Positions 20,501 to 32,200 of a DNA stretch of 64,000 nucleotides are shown here, piece after piece. This stretch comes from Symsagittifera roscoffensis (lineage: Eukaryota > Xenacoelomorpha > Acoela > Convolutidae), in contig NC_087065.1 of NCBI RefSeq assembly GCF_963678635.1, positions 11,245,579-11,309,578 on the forward strand. Direction: 5' to 3'. The notes under the pieces are model-generated. The model did not search any database, was not told the DNA's origin, and worked only from the letters and a program-made list of their open reading frames with translations. Every line of letters starts with the position of its first letter. Within the stretch, counting starts at the first letter, position 1. The position numbers and the translations under genes are program-made.

Positions 20501-21700
20501 AAAAATTAATCTAAAAAACTTTCAGAAAGTCGAAAATTTTACTTACAAAATTTTCATAAGACCAATTTAAATGATGTGCATGAATGACCAAAAACAAAAC
20601 ATTGAGAACCAATGACCGAGCAAAAACTAAAGAGGCAAGAAGTAAGTCGACCAAAAATGGTCGAAGAGTCAAAAAGTTTCCAAAAAAAGCACCACGTCAA
20701 TGGCCATTTATTTAGTGTGGCCATTATTTTTGTGCAGCGAAGACTCACAAATTGTTTTTTCGATTAAACAAGAACAAATTGGCAGTTGTTTTTGAGGAAA
20801 GGAAAAGTTTTCCTAAAAACGGTCAATTTTTTGACTTTTTCGAAAGCCAAATCTTCTTTTTTCTACCAAAAGTTTCCATTGCTTACATTGCTTTTTTGGC
20901 TTCATTTTCAAAAAAAAAATGAATTGTTTCTTTTTTTTTATTCAATATCTATTCAATATCTTTTTTCTATTCATTACAATTGAAAGCATGGCATATCTTG
21001 TTTTAATACCATGTTTTAAATTGTATCGCTCCGCTTTACCTCCGTGTTTACAAATTCAATTCGAAAACGAACATATCGAAACAAATAAAAAATGCAAAAA
21101 TTTATACTTATAAAAATATAACGGACTATATAAAGAAACATTGTTTTCAAAAAGAGCAATTATTATATGGAAAACGGTTAAAAATGATAAAGTTAACTAA
21201 CTTGTGGGAGATATTAACGTACAGACGACCGAAGATCCATCAGTTCATGGTTATGAAAAAAATGGTCACTCCTTTATGTTTTTGTCGTTTGATGTTATGA
21301 ATGTTGAAATTATACTGTGTTAGTGTTAATAATAATAATAATATCTGACATACACTTGCATATTTGAAATTTTTTTCATTCTAGAATTAAAGTGTTTATT
21401 TTTTAAATTATTTTTGACCTTTTCATGATCTCTGATCATTCTGGAAAAAAAGTTTATGTTTTTGAATTGACGATGCATATTAACGTATATGAATTAGTTA
21501 AAGAGTTTCAAACGGTGTTGCCAATTGAATTTCATTTAGACTAGGCTACCTTTCGGTAGCGGCCTACAATGGGAATTCTTACCAGGTTGATGTTTTTGAA
21601 GCACAAAAGTATTTGCTTCGATTGTGCAAACCTCAGAATCGCATTAGTTAGCGTTCACACCCTTCAGCCCATTGCGAGCTGTCCTTGTTCCCCTTTCTTC
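20501..21700. other. AT-rich intergenic DNA upstream of the C8orf82-like gene
   Basis: No coding sequence recognised. Several long T and A runs and a short (AAT)n tract at 21327-21345. The promoter of the following gene cluster must lie here if the genes are transcribed from a nearby start, but no clear core element stands out. Confidence 0.3.
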
Positions 21701-21711
21701 ATTGATTTTTT

Positions 21712-21726
21712 TTTGCTGCAGATTTA
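21712..21726 (+). promoter_or_regulatory. Splice-acceptor-like site 5 bp upstream of the C8orf82-like ATG
   Basis: A pyrimidine run (TGATTTTTTTTTGCTGCAG) ends in AG at 21720-21721, leaving only ATTTA before the ATG. It is either the end of a 5'-UTR intron or a spliced-leader trans-splice site. Similar sites precede NDUFA8 and the MFSD13A-like exon. Confidence 0.5.
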
Positions 21727-22395
21727 ATGGTCTTAAGGCGAGTGTTCAGGCGATTTGTAAGCCATTCGGCTTATGTACAAGGGCAATTAATAGATGAGTC
21801 AGTGCGTGAATATTTCTACTATCTGGACCACCAGGGACAACTTTTTCTTGATGATGTGAAGTCGAAGAACTTTATAACTTGCTTTAAGGATCAGCAATTT
21901 TTGTCCTTTTTCTTCAGAATGCTGAAAAAAAATAAGTACGAGAGATACGATGAACATTTTCCATTTGTGTCTCTGTGCGGAAAAGAGCGAAATTTTTTAC
22001 GATGTGATGATGTTCCAATTGTTTTTACTCACATTAAATGTGGCGATACTATATTAGAAAATCTGAATGACCTTGAGCCAAGTTCTGACTTCTATTTAAT
22101 TCCAAACAATATTATAAAGCAAAATTTGTTGAATGTTCCTTTTAACCCCGCTGGCTTATGCATGCTTCCAAATTCTGGAAGATTGTACCATCCAAGCTCG
22201 GAACGGCATGGCGGAGTAGGACTAATAAAGTCATCACTTGCGATTGAATTAAGCAACCGGTTCATATATGATTCAAGTCAGCCTGAGATTGAGGTTGATC
22301 CCGGAAAAGGGCCAATTGCATTTGACTGGTTTGGAGAGCGAATTCGTTTGAATAATAGAATTCTTGATAAAATTAAAGAGACTGATGAAAGTTAG
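21727..22395 (+). CDS. C8orf82/UPF0598 family protein
   Basis: A 222-residue protein in one uninterrupted exon. It matches the UPF0598 family (human C8orf82, also about 216 residues) along its length by several conserved blocks: YVQGQ near residue 17, REYFYYLDHQGQLFLDD, KNFITCFKDQQFL, FPFVSLCGKERNFLRCDD, PIVFTH and GRLYHPSSERHGGVGLIKSSLA. The N-terminus is basic (MVLRRVFRRF) and could act as a mitochondrial targeting peptide, in line with the reported location of the human protein; this is inference. Biochemical role is unknown. It is followed after 177 bp by NDUFA8 on the same strand, a possible shared transcript for two mitochondrial proteins. Confidence 0.9.
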   Translation: MVLRRVFRRFVSHSAYVQGQLIDESVREYFYYLDHQGQLFLDDVKSKNFITCFKDQQFLSFFFRMLKKNKYERYDEHFPFVSLCGKERNFLRCDDVPIVFTHIKCGDTILENLNDLEPSSDFYLIPNNIIKQNLLNVPFNPAGLCMLPNSGRLYHPSSERHGGVGLIKSSLAIELSNRFIYDSSQPEIEVDPGKGPIAFDWFGERIRLNNRILDKIKETDES

Positions 22396-22572
22396 ATGTA
22401 TAAATATACTGAAATTAGTTGTTAGGTTGTTTGTACATAATATAGAGAAATACAAAACATGTTTTGATTGTTAGAGACTAGGTCGGATTGGATATAAAAC
22501 GATCTGAGAATGCCTTTCTAACCTTAGTTAAATTCTTCGTAATAATACAAAATGAACTTATTTCAGATTGAA
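22396..22572 (+). promoter_or_regulatory. Short intercistronic region with acceptor-like TTATTTCAG before NDUFA8
   Basis: Only 177 bp separate the C8orf82-like stop from the NDUFA8 ATG at 22573. The spacer ends CTTATTTCAG (AG at 22565-22566) followed by ATTGAA and the ATG. No room for an ordinary promoter is evident. This is what a trans-spliced operon junction looks like; a very compact independent promoter is the alternative. Confidence 0.45.
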
Positions 22573-25500
22573 ATGTCAGGGGAACGGAAAAGGTATGGCT
22601 TCACGCTTAGCAAAAATAACAAACCCATTCACGAGCTGCCTTCTTTTGAAGAAATAGACTCACAAGAGATCAACGTTGGCTACGCTGGAATCAAGGCCAT
22701 GTCTTTCTTCTTTGCAAATTACTGCGACCGCGAAAGAAACGTGAGTTGATCGGTGTTCTTTCATCGATACTTCTTTACTTTTCTGACTTATAAGTTTTTG
22801 AAAAAAAAAGGAAGTTCGCAATTAAATTGTTTGTATCTATGATTACATCATTTAATTGACGTTTTCAATGACACATGTAAGAAGTCCCTATGTTAAAATG
22901 CTAAGATAATTCAACGTTTAAGAAGTTCACTGAAGTCAACGTTGTTAAAATATTCTAAACGAATGTTGCAGTAAGTTTATTGATCATACGAACAGTTCGA
23001 TGTAAGTTTCCAAGGTTATATATGGTTTTTAGCATACGTCGATTGGAGGGCAAGTGCTTTGACTAAATTTTTCGTTTCAACGTTTAAATTCAAAAAAGTT
23101 AAAGGCGGAGTGAGTGGTGTCAGGGTTCGCCCAGGGGTTGCAAACTTGAACTTCAGTTAGAAGACTGACTATCTGACACCACCTCCAACACCCACCCGTT
23201 ATCCGCCCTATGCTTTAATACACGAAGCCTCATTAATATAAATCGTAGAACTTCTTTCGCAAATTATATTCTCAAGAGCAATCATGACGTTATATGCCTA
23301 ACCGAAACCTGGCTAACATCTGAGATAAGTGACTCTGAACTATTTCTTAATCAATACAATATTAACCGAACCGACTGTGAAATGAACGATCATGGTCACT
23401 CCAGTCATGGCGGCACTCTCATTGGAATAAAAAATGAACATAGTTCGGAACTAGTTCGCCTTCCTGATGAAATAGTCCACCATTGCACAGCTTGTACAGT
23501 CTCGTCCACTTCTGAAACCTTGCTATTTGTTTGTTGTTACTTTCCTCCTAGGACAAGTCCCTTTGCTATAGACCACCAATTCCTTGAACACTTCTTTATT
23601 TATCTTGAAAGTGTCTTCCCTTTATATTCAAACGTGGTTATATGTGAGGACTTCAACTTTGATATTGACTGGCGTGATTATTCTTCTACATTTCCCGACG
23701 AACAAAGATTCATTACTGGCATTGAAAAACTAAATCTCACCCAATCTGTTCAGTTTCCTACAACACGTGAAAAAACGTTAGATTTGGTTTTGGTGTCGCC
23801 TAGCACAGATGTTCTTGACATCAAACCTGTAACAGACAACATTAGTAAATTGTCAGATCATATACCTGTCGCCTTTGTTATATCTCCAGTTCTTTACTCG
23901 CCTAAGCGTACAACACCCGGAAAAGTTTTCAGCTACACCAAAGCTAATTATGAAGCTATGAGGCTCCAGATATCGCGAAATCCCTTCACAGGTCACTGTT
24001 GGTCAAACCCTAATGTTTTACTCTCGGAATGGTATGACTGGTTACAGCATATAATCTCCAAAACTGTCCCCATTCGAACGAAGCACCGCAGTGAGCTGCC
24101 TCCATGGATCACATCCTCAACATCGAACGAGATAAAGCGTTTGCATACTTTTGAGAAAAAGTTTGGTCGATCGAATCCGAAAACTACTAAACAGAATGAA
24201 AAGGTTACAGTCTTGACAGGAAAAGACAAGGAAAACTATGAGAATGAACTAGCCAGCAACAGGAGTAAAAATCAGCTTTTCAAGTATTTTCGAACATTTA
24301 AGACAACGACCATACCGTCATACGTTTATCTAGATAAACTATGTGCTTACTCAGATCAGTCTAAGGCTGATCTATTTGCTTCCTTCTTCTCTAGCGTGTT
24401 CATCTTATCATCATCATTAGATGATGAGGACTCAATTCAAAGCTACCAATTTTTAGCGCACGAATATCAAATCATTGAAACCTTTGATACTTCGGAAGAA
24501 TCTATTCTTGAGATTTGCCTTGACCTCAACGTAACTAAGTCACGTGGACCCGACAATCTACCCCCAGCGCTGTTCAAAAATGTCGCCAGTGCACTATGCC
24601 ACTCCCTGAGTCAAATTTTCAATAAGATCAAACAGACATGTGTCTTCCCACAGCAATGGAAAACCGCAATAGTAACACCAATTCACAAGAAAGGTGACAA
24701 GCGAAATGTAACCAACTGTAGACCCATTTCTCTTCTTGATATATCTTCCAAGATCCTCGAACGATGCATGTTTCGAAGTCTATACAATCATTTCAAGCCC
24801 TTGATACACAATGCACAATTTGGTTTTCGGAAAGGAAGATCTGTCGAAATTCAACTTTTGATATATCTCGATCACCTTTACAAAGAAATTGAGTATGAAA
24901 ATTCCATTGATGTTATTTACACCGATTTTGAGAAAGCGTTCGATAAAGTGGACCACGGGATATTGTTATTCAAACTTCTTCAATATGGTGTACGTGGAAA
25001 ATTTCTCAAATTGATCAAATCATATTTGAACAACCGCTCTCAGAGAATTAAAGTAGGAGACAAAATATCTGGCCCAATCGAAGTAACTAGCGGGGTTCCG
25101 CAAGGATCAGTACTTGGAGCTTTACTATTCCTGTTTTTCATTAATGACTTGCCATCAACGTGCGCTGACTCGAAGCCTCTTTTACTAGCTGACGACTCCA
25201 AGTTTATTCGGACTAATAGTTCGACTTCTTTCCAGTCTGAACTTTCTCTAATTTATAATTGGAGTGTTGCTAATAAAATGCCCTTCAACTTCGCAAAATG
25301 TACTCACATCCATTTTGGTAAAAACAACGATACTGCATATGACTTCAACGGCGAAGTGATTCCTCGAACAGATGTTCAAAAAGATCTTGGTATTCTTGTT
25401 CGTAGCGATCTTAAATGGAACAATCATTTCAAAGCAGTTGCCGCAAAATCCATCAAAGTTCTCCACATGCTCAAAAGAAACACGTCGAGTCTGTCAGTTT

Positions 25501-26154
25501 ACAGCAAACTCAACCTCTACAAAAGCATGGTTGTTCCATCCTTGCTGTTTGGATCAAATTGTTGCGCCTTATCTAAGACAAACATATCAGTTCTAGAGAA
25601 CGTACAGAAAAAATTCTGTAAGTGGTGTCTCCCTCACATGAGCTACACCAGTGCTCTAACCTTCCTAAACATTCTTCCAGTTGCTTATTACATCCAACTG
25701 AACACCTTTTTACTTCTGCGGAAAATTGTGACTGATTACTTCGATTGCAACTTCAGCGAGCATATTCAATTCTTCCATTCACCTCAGGACTCACGGGAAG
25801 GGCCTTCGCAAGGGTTTTCCCTGCAAGAACCTACCCAAACGAGACCTCGAGTATTGCGACATGGTCCTATAGTCAGTTTTACCAGCATTAGGCCCTTGAA
25901 AAGTTTATGTGAGCAAAATTTTTGGTTCCAAGCTACTAGAACAGCAAATCGCTTACCCGATGACATTGATATTTTCTCCTCCACCCTGAAATCGGACTTG
26001 TTGAAATGGTTCTGGGAATACTTCCATGCGTTTTACAATGAAAGCAATTCTTGCTCCTGGGTTACCTTTTGTGACTGCAATCGAAACAACTGTAGACTCG
26101 TTTTTAACAGAAATACCTTTGGGGGAAACCCCTTGTGATTTATCACTAAATCCA

Positions 26155-26204
<50 letters not shown>

Positions 26205-29200
26205 CCTAATGTTAAAAACTGTCAGGGTACTCAGCTGAATCGCAAACCTGGTCGCTAAATATGGCTGCTGAATTCTGTTCCGTTTCCGAGGTATACCTCA
26301 GTTGAACAAGAACCTCATTTATAAAAAAAACTCTAAAAAGTAGCAATTCATTTTTCATTACGCTTGTGATTAGCAATCGTTATCAAATCGTAATAGACTT
26401 TTTTCTAGTTAACAACTAGTTTGACAAAATCATTTGAATCACTTCTCAATTTCAGCTGACATGCTCAATGCTGCTAACGTGCTCAACTTCATGAAATGTC
26501 AAATGCAGCTGACATGCTCCATTTCAAAAAAAACTCAATTTTAATCACTGTGTGGGTACTAGTTACTACAGGGCATTTTCAGGGGAATTTGAAACTTATT
26601 AAAGTGATTTACAAAATGATTTACAGCTCAACTGGCGTCTGCTCAAAAATTGTCGGCCTTGTTTTGGCTTCGTAAGTTTTGTTCAGTTGCTTATTTGAAT
26701 TTAAAATTTCTTGCGTGGCATGTTTGCCTAGATCTCTTGTTCGATAAAAATAGGCTGTATAAAAATGTATGGGATTGGGCTTTGGAATTATTTATAATTT
26801 TTTTTCTATAAAAAACTACCGTTTTCAAAAAGGGGTGTGCAAAGAAAGACCGCCTACAGCCTTGTAAGACCTCATCTATAGGTTTAAAACATAGGGTAGG
26901 TGTAGGTACAATTTTTTACCGCAGTAGGCTGGGAGATTACAATTTTTACACAAAATTTAATGTTTTTTTTTTGAAGGATTTAGTTTATTTGACTGAAAGG
27001 CTCGATTATTTTGTAGCCAGATCATGCGTGTTGCTTTAAAAGCCACCCACTGCGGCGTTGCTCCTGGAGCATATTGAAGTGATTTACCTTTCTGCTTTTT
27101 GTTTTATTGAACTATTGATAAAAAAGTCAACTGTTCGATCGCTTTTTTCCTTGAATTTATTTAAATTGTTAGATGCTAATAGCTGTCATTTTGGAATTCC
27201 CTTCTGCAATTTAAAAAAGAAGCTTCACATCTTTGTATTCTAGGAGGAATTGCTTTTGAAACAGTTTTTTCCGAGTATCTCGAGAATGTTTTTTTTATTT
27301 GTTTTAGATATGGTTGTTTTTAGGGACTTTGGCTGCTTCAGCAAACGGCTCTTGGTTATCAAAGCGTATCTGAAAGAATTTTTTTGTTTCAACCAGTTGA
27401 AAAAAAGGAGGAGTTTTATATTCCTGTGTTTTTTTAGGTTTTTGTTTTCAACGCAAAATCAGGTATCCCTAAGACTTATTGAAATTGGCTGAGTAATTCA
27501 TCACATTAAAGCTCTTGATTTGGACGAAATATAAAAGTTTGCAAAAAGTTGTCCTAGTATTGAGAGAAACAGGTTTGAAATTTTTTGATTCTGTCTTAGT
27601 TTGCAGAACGCAGCCATTGGTACCGCTCGTCGCTGCGCTCCCGGTTGAAATGTAAGTTTTTGCATACTTATCACCCCCGCTCGTAAGAAAGTGCAATTTT
27701 ATACATTTCCTCCGGGGTTTTCGTGGCCCTACATAACTCGTTTTGAGCCTCTCAGTTTGTCATGTTGACGATGAACACTTCTCGTAGAACTCTTGCTTCC
27801 AGTGCGCCGAAGGAAGAACGCGCCGCCAGTCCACTGAGCATCGCGCGCACATGCTCTTTTGACTCCCCGATCCGTTGTTTCCTGGACAGTAGTTGGAAAA
27901 CTTCGTATATTTCGTTGCGTTCCTTCTTGAAATCGATCACCCTGGATAACGTGTAGCCACCAGGTCCAGATATGGTTTCCCACTGTGAAGTTCGTCCTGT
28001 CCTTTATCACCCAGGCACAAGAACAGATTCGAAATCAGACGTTTTCCGGCAATGCGCTAATTGCGTGGCATTCAGCGTACTAGCAAAGTAAAAATTCGTC
28101 GGATTTATCGAATGTTTCGCAACCATTCCCCACTGGAAACGGTTCACCCAGATTTCCCATAATATTGGCGGATCTGAACATTTTTGCCACCAAAAAGATG
28201 TAATCCCAAGAGGGCTTTTCCCCCACTTTGTCTTGCTGGCTGCGCCATGTTATAATGCTATTTCGATACATGAATTAAAACTTTTTATAAAAACAACTTA
28301 ACAGTATCTCAGATCATAAAGATAATGTTTCTGCGGTCAGCCGAAGGTGTCAGACATTTTGACGGCTAATACCTGTCAATGATGTCTGGCACCAGACAAA
28401 ACCGAAATGATTGACAAGAGAAATTAAACAAGAACCAAATTACCACTCAAATGACTAATTTATCTTTGATAACTTTGTGGTAAAAAGTTCCGCTAGAGTC
28501 CATTCAAACGCATGCCCCCCCCCCCCTCAAAAAATTGTAGGTTGGAGAATGTTTTAGGGAGTGAGGTCTATGAAGAATTCGATTTTGTGCCGCTTGGGTC
28601 TCGACAATTATCTAGTGTAGAGTAGCATGGAAATTTCATACCATCTGTTCTCTGCTGCATATGTGGCGAGTGTTGCCGGTTATGAAATGTCCGTAGCTGA
28701 GACTCCAAATCTCGAGATTGAAATGTTGAATCCGACACAGTAAAGTTTTTACTAATTCGTGGCATTTTTCGACCTTTTCTTGTTAAACTTTACAGAGCTG
28801 CTTATTTGTCGTTTTTCGCTAGTGTTTGCAAAGCGCAGCAAACGTTCAGAAAGATTTTTGAGGCACCGCAGATGCGATTTATGCGCTAGTTAGTTTTGAT
28901 TTAGTTTAGTTTAATTAAGTGTTTGTGTTTGATTGCTCTGAAGCTGAAGAAAACATTTAGATCTCCTTTTTAAAGAAACAATTGATGCCCAGCAGGGTTT
29001 GTGTTATTTCGCGAAGCACCTTTTTAGATACAATTAGTATCGCACAGACATGTGGATCAATTGAATTGTACTGGCGTGGTTTTGAATATATATTTTTATC
29101 ATCTCCATGTTTTTAGTGTAGCAATAGGTTTCTCTAGATTGATAGTGTCTCAGAGCACCGCAGTTTTGCCGACGGTCATCAATCGTGCAAAAGTTTTTCC

Positions 29201-32200
29201 TAGTGGCTGAAAAAAGTGGAAACATGGTCAGGTTTACTGATATCTTGGAAGCATAGCTATGTAGAAATGTCGTGTTGTTTTTATCCTGAAAAGAATGAAA
29301 TTCAAAAGTAAATATTGGACCGCGAATTTTCGGAAATTTTACATTTCGATTCGTTTGATGAGCAAAAAAAGATTGTTTTCTAAATGTTTTGAGGAGGCTT
29401 TATAAAGTTTTTACTTTCTTTCCGCATTCATTTTTTGTTTCCAGTGCTGTTCGTTCTTTCTATATTTCATTGGTATTTGTGAACTCCACTTTCCCTTAAA
29501 TCCTTCTTCTTTGCTTAATCGAAATTTTCAAATTAGGAAGTGAAGAAGGACGGATATTCTGTTTGGCTTTAATTAAAAAGAAAAAAAGGGTTTCAGAACT
29601 GTTTTTGCTGCATCAGAAATTGTTCGAATTTCCGCTTAGCATCTGCGTAGTTTATAGGATTCCCTGCAGAAAAACCAAACTATTTGTACGATTTTACACA
29701 AGCCGACCCATGCTCGAAGTTTTTATGAGATTGGTTTTTACCGCTAAAAATGCACAACGCTTGAGTTAAGAGTCTGTGTTAAGTTAATGTTTGCTGTTGA
29801 GTCTCGAGTTTTCGTTTGTCTTGAATTTTTTGCCGTTGTTCGTTTGTGTTTTCCAAGAGGGTTTTTGCTTCGACGTTTCAATTGGTTAGTTTTATCATGA
29901 AGTGTCAAATATTATCCTTGTGATAAGCAAGGGTATTGAGTTCGGGCATTACAATTTTTTCAAGCAAATAATTTTGTTCCCGGGAATCTTTTCATCTGGA
30001 CTCAATTCAGGGAAGCCTCTATTAGCGATAATTTTTAGCGCTGCAGGTATATATTGTGCTTATTGGTATTTTAAATTTAAGTCCAGTTCGACGTTTTTTT
30101 TATCTTGGATGTAATTTTATCAACTTTGTTTGTTTTTCATTAATTGTTTTTGATAGGTTTCGGCTTTTATTATATCGGCTTAGTGGCCTCATATTGCGTC
30201 GTTCACATATCGTTTGACGAGCGAATTTTTTGTGTTTGTTTAGAGGGAAAGGGTGATTTAATAGCTTTTAGCCTTAATTTTTTTTTAAGAACATTTGAAG
30301 GTTTTTTTTCAGTGATTTTATAGTGAATTTTTGAATTATGTGATTTTAAAAATGTTACACCCTCAGCTTAAAGCAAATGTTATTGTTCCATTAATTATTT
30401 TGTCGTTCCTCCTAACTCTCGAAAGGGTGAGGCGCAGGTTCGAATTTGTTTTTAAGGCTTTTTCCCCCTGAAACTGGAAAGTTGGCAAAATTCTGAGTTT
30501 TCTCTGCTCAAGCGACCACGACCGACGCAGTTTTTGATCATTTGACAGTTTTTTTAGAAACTTTTCTTAGAAAGTACCTTATCAAATCTGAAACAAAAGG
30601 TTCAATCGGTTCTAATTTTTTCCATGAAAAATGTTTTTTGTAAGATCCCAATTTCTCAAAAAATCATAATTATTTTAGTGGAGAAACGACTAAAATACCC
30701 ATTTCATTGCGCATCAGTATAAAAAGTTCTGAAAATATCAAACAGCCACCTCCCCTAGTTATCTTTTATCGAGACATACGAACATTTCGCTTCATCCATC
30801 TTTTTTTTTCAACATTTTAATCCAGCTCATGTTTTTTGTTTATGTTGTATCGCAATTGGTGCAAAGTTCTGCTTCGCCTCTTTGTTTGTATTAATATGGC
30901 GGGGATTTTTGGTTTTTTGAACAGTAATGGGTTATCCTCTTTATCGTTTCGACGCAAATGTTTGCTGTTAAAAATTGTTTTCGGTTTTCCCAAAATTTAA
31001 TTTATTTTGTTCTGGTTACTTAAGATGGGAACTTTGTCTTCGGGTGTTTTTTTTTTCGCAACATCTGGTACCACAATTAATAAAAAAAATGGGTCGAGTG
31101 ATAGTGATATAGTAGCCTTTGCAGTCGTGAGTCGATCGGCATCAAAAAATTTTCCGTAAGTGTTCTGAGTGCTGAGAAAAAAGGTCGGGAAATTTTGGAT
31201 TTGTCAAATTTGGAGCGAAAAGCTCATTATTCCGCTATTTTTTGTTTTTTAAAATTCCAATTTTACTTTGTTTTTGTGGCGGAAAGTTTGTTTTTGGAGC
31301 TTATTGAAGCGCTTGTCTAGCTCTAAGAGTTGAGATTTCTTATCAATTGATTTAAAAAAAAATTGGAAAGCAAATTGGTGTTTTTTTTTAATATTGATTT
31401 TCTAAAGATAACTGGAGTCAATTAAACTTTATTAAAGTTCTCGTGTGAAAAAATGTGAAAATGAAAATGTTTCTAAAATAGTTATGGTTGGAACTTGCTG
31501 TGCTACTTGCACAGCAATTAGCAATTATTCTTCAAAATTTTTAAGATGTTTTATGTCTCCTTCATTTGTTGAACTAGTTGCCGAGCTTCTGAGCGTCCTG
31601 CGTTGAGCTCATGACTATGCTCGTTGCTCTGTGAGATTATATCGCTCCCAGAAGTGATTAAAGTTTTCGGGCATTTATACGATCTCCATTTGCTGCAGCG
31701 CCAGTGTGTCGTTGTCTTCGTATCGCGTTTCTTTTGAAATTCATGGCCATCAAGAATAATAAAAGTTTGGCCTTTTTGTGAGGTTCCCCAAGTAAAAGAA
31801 TTCATTTTTGACTTATCAATGAGTTAAAGAGGGAGATAATGAATGCAGAGTGTATACATTTTCAATTAAGTTGTTCTAATTCAATGCCATATTAACACTA
31901 AATTAAACACATGTTGGCACTATGTTAATCCCAAAAATGAGTCCAGTTTAAATTTAGTTATCTTAAATTTGCATTGTTTTTCAATAGCGCGAACCTAATT
32001 GAGGTATCATTACTCTAGATTTATTTCTGCTTACACTTTGATCATGATTTTTGTTCATAATTCATGGGATCTTTTTAATTGGCATGGGATTTTATGGTAT
32101 GGGCGATTTTTATACAAGGGATCTTTTGGTATGGTATCTTTTGTCATGGGAGCTTTTGGTATGGTATCTTTTGTCCTGACACCATTTTTTTATCGACTTT

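Larger units (their letters stand above)
23125..26203 (+). mobile_element. CR1/Jockey-like LINE in NDUFA8 intron 1
   Basis: An almost intact ORF2 (23169-26138) is followed within 20 bases by an (AAT)n tail at 26155-26203, the short microsatellite 3' end typical of CR1-like LINEs. No ORF1 is present, so the copy is 5'-truncated near 23125 or the boundary is just hard to see. It lies in the same orientation as the host gene. Confidence 0.8.

Noticed and set aside
27058-27492. Two plus-strand ORFs of 60-80 codons in the intron
   Set aside because: Phe/Lys/Leu-rich translation of AT-rich DNA with no motif or acceptor context.
28515-28530. Run of C in the intron near 28515
   Set aside because: Simple homopolymer without inverted repeats or duplications; unlike the G/C runs of the Polinton ends it marks no element.
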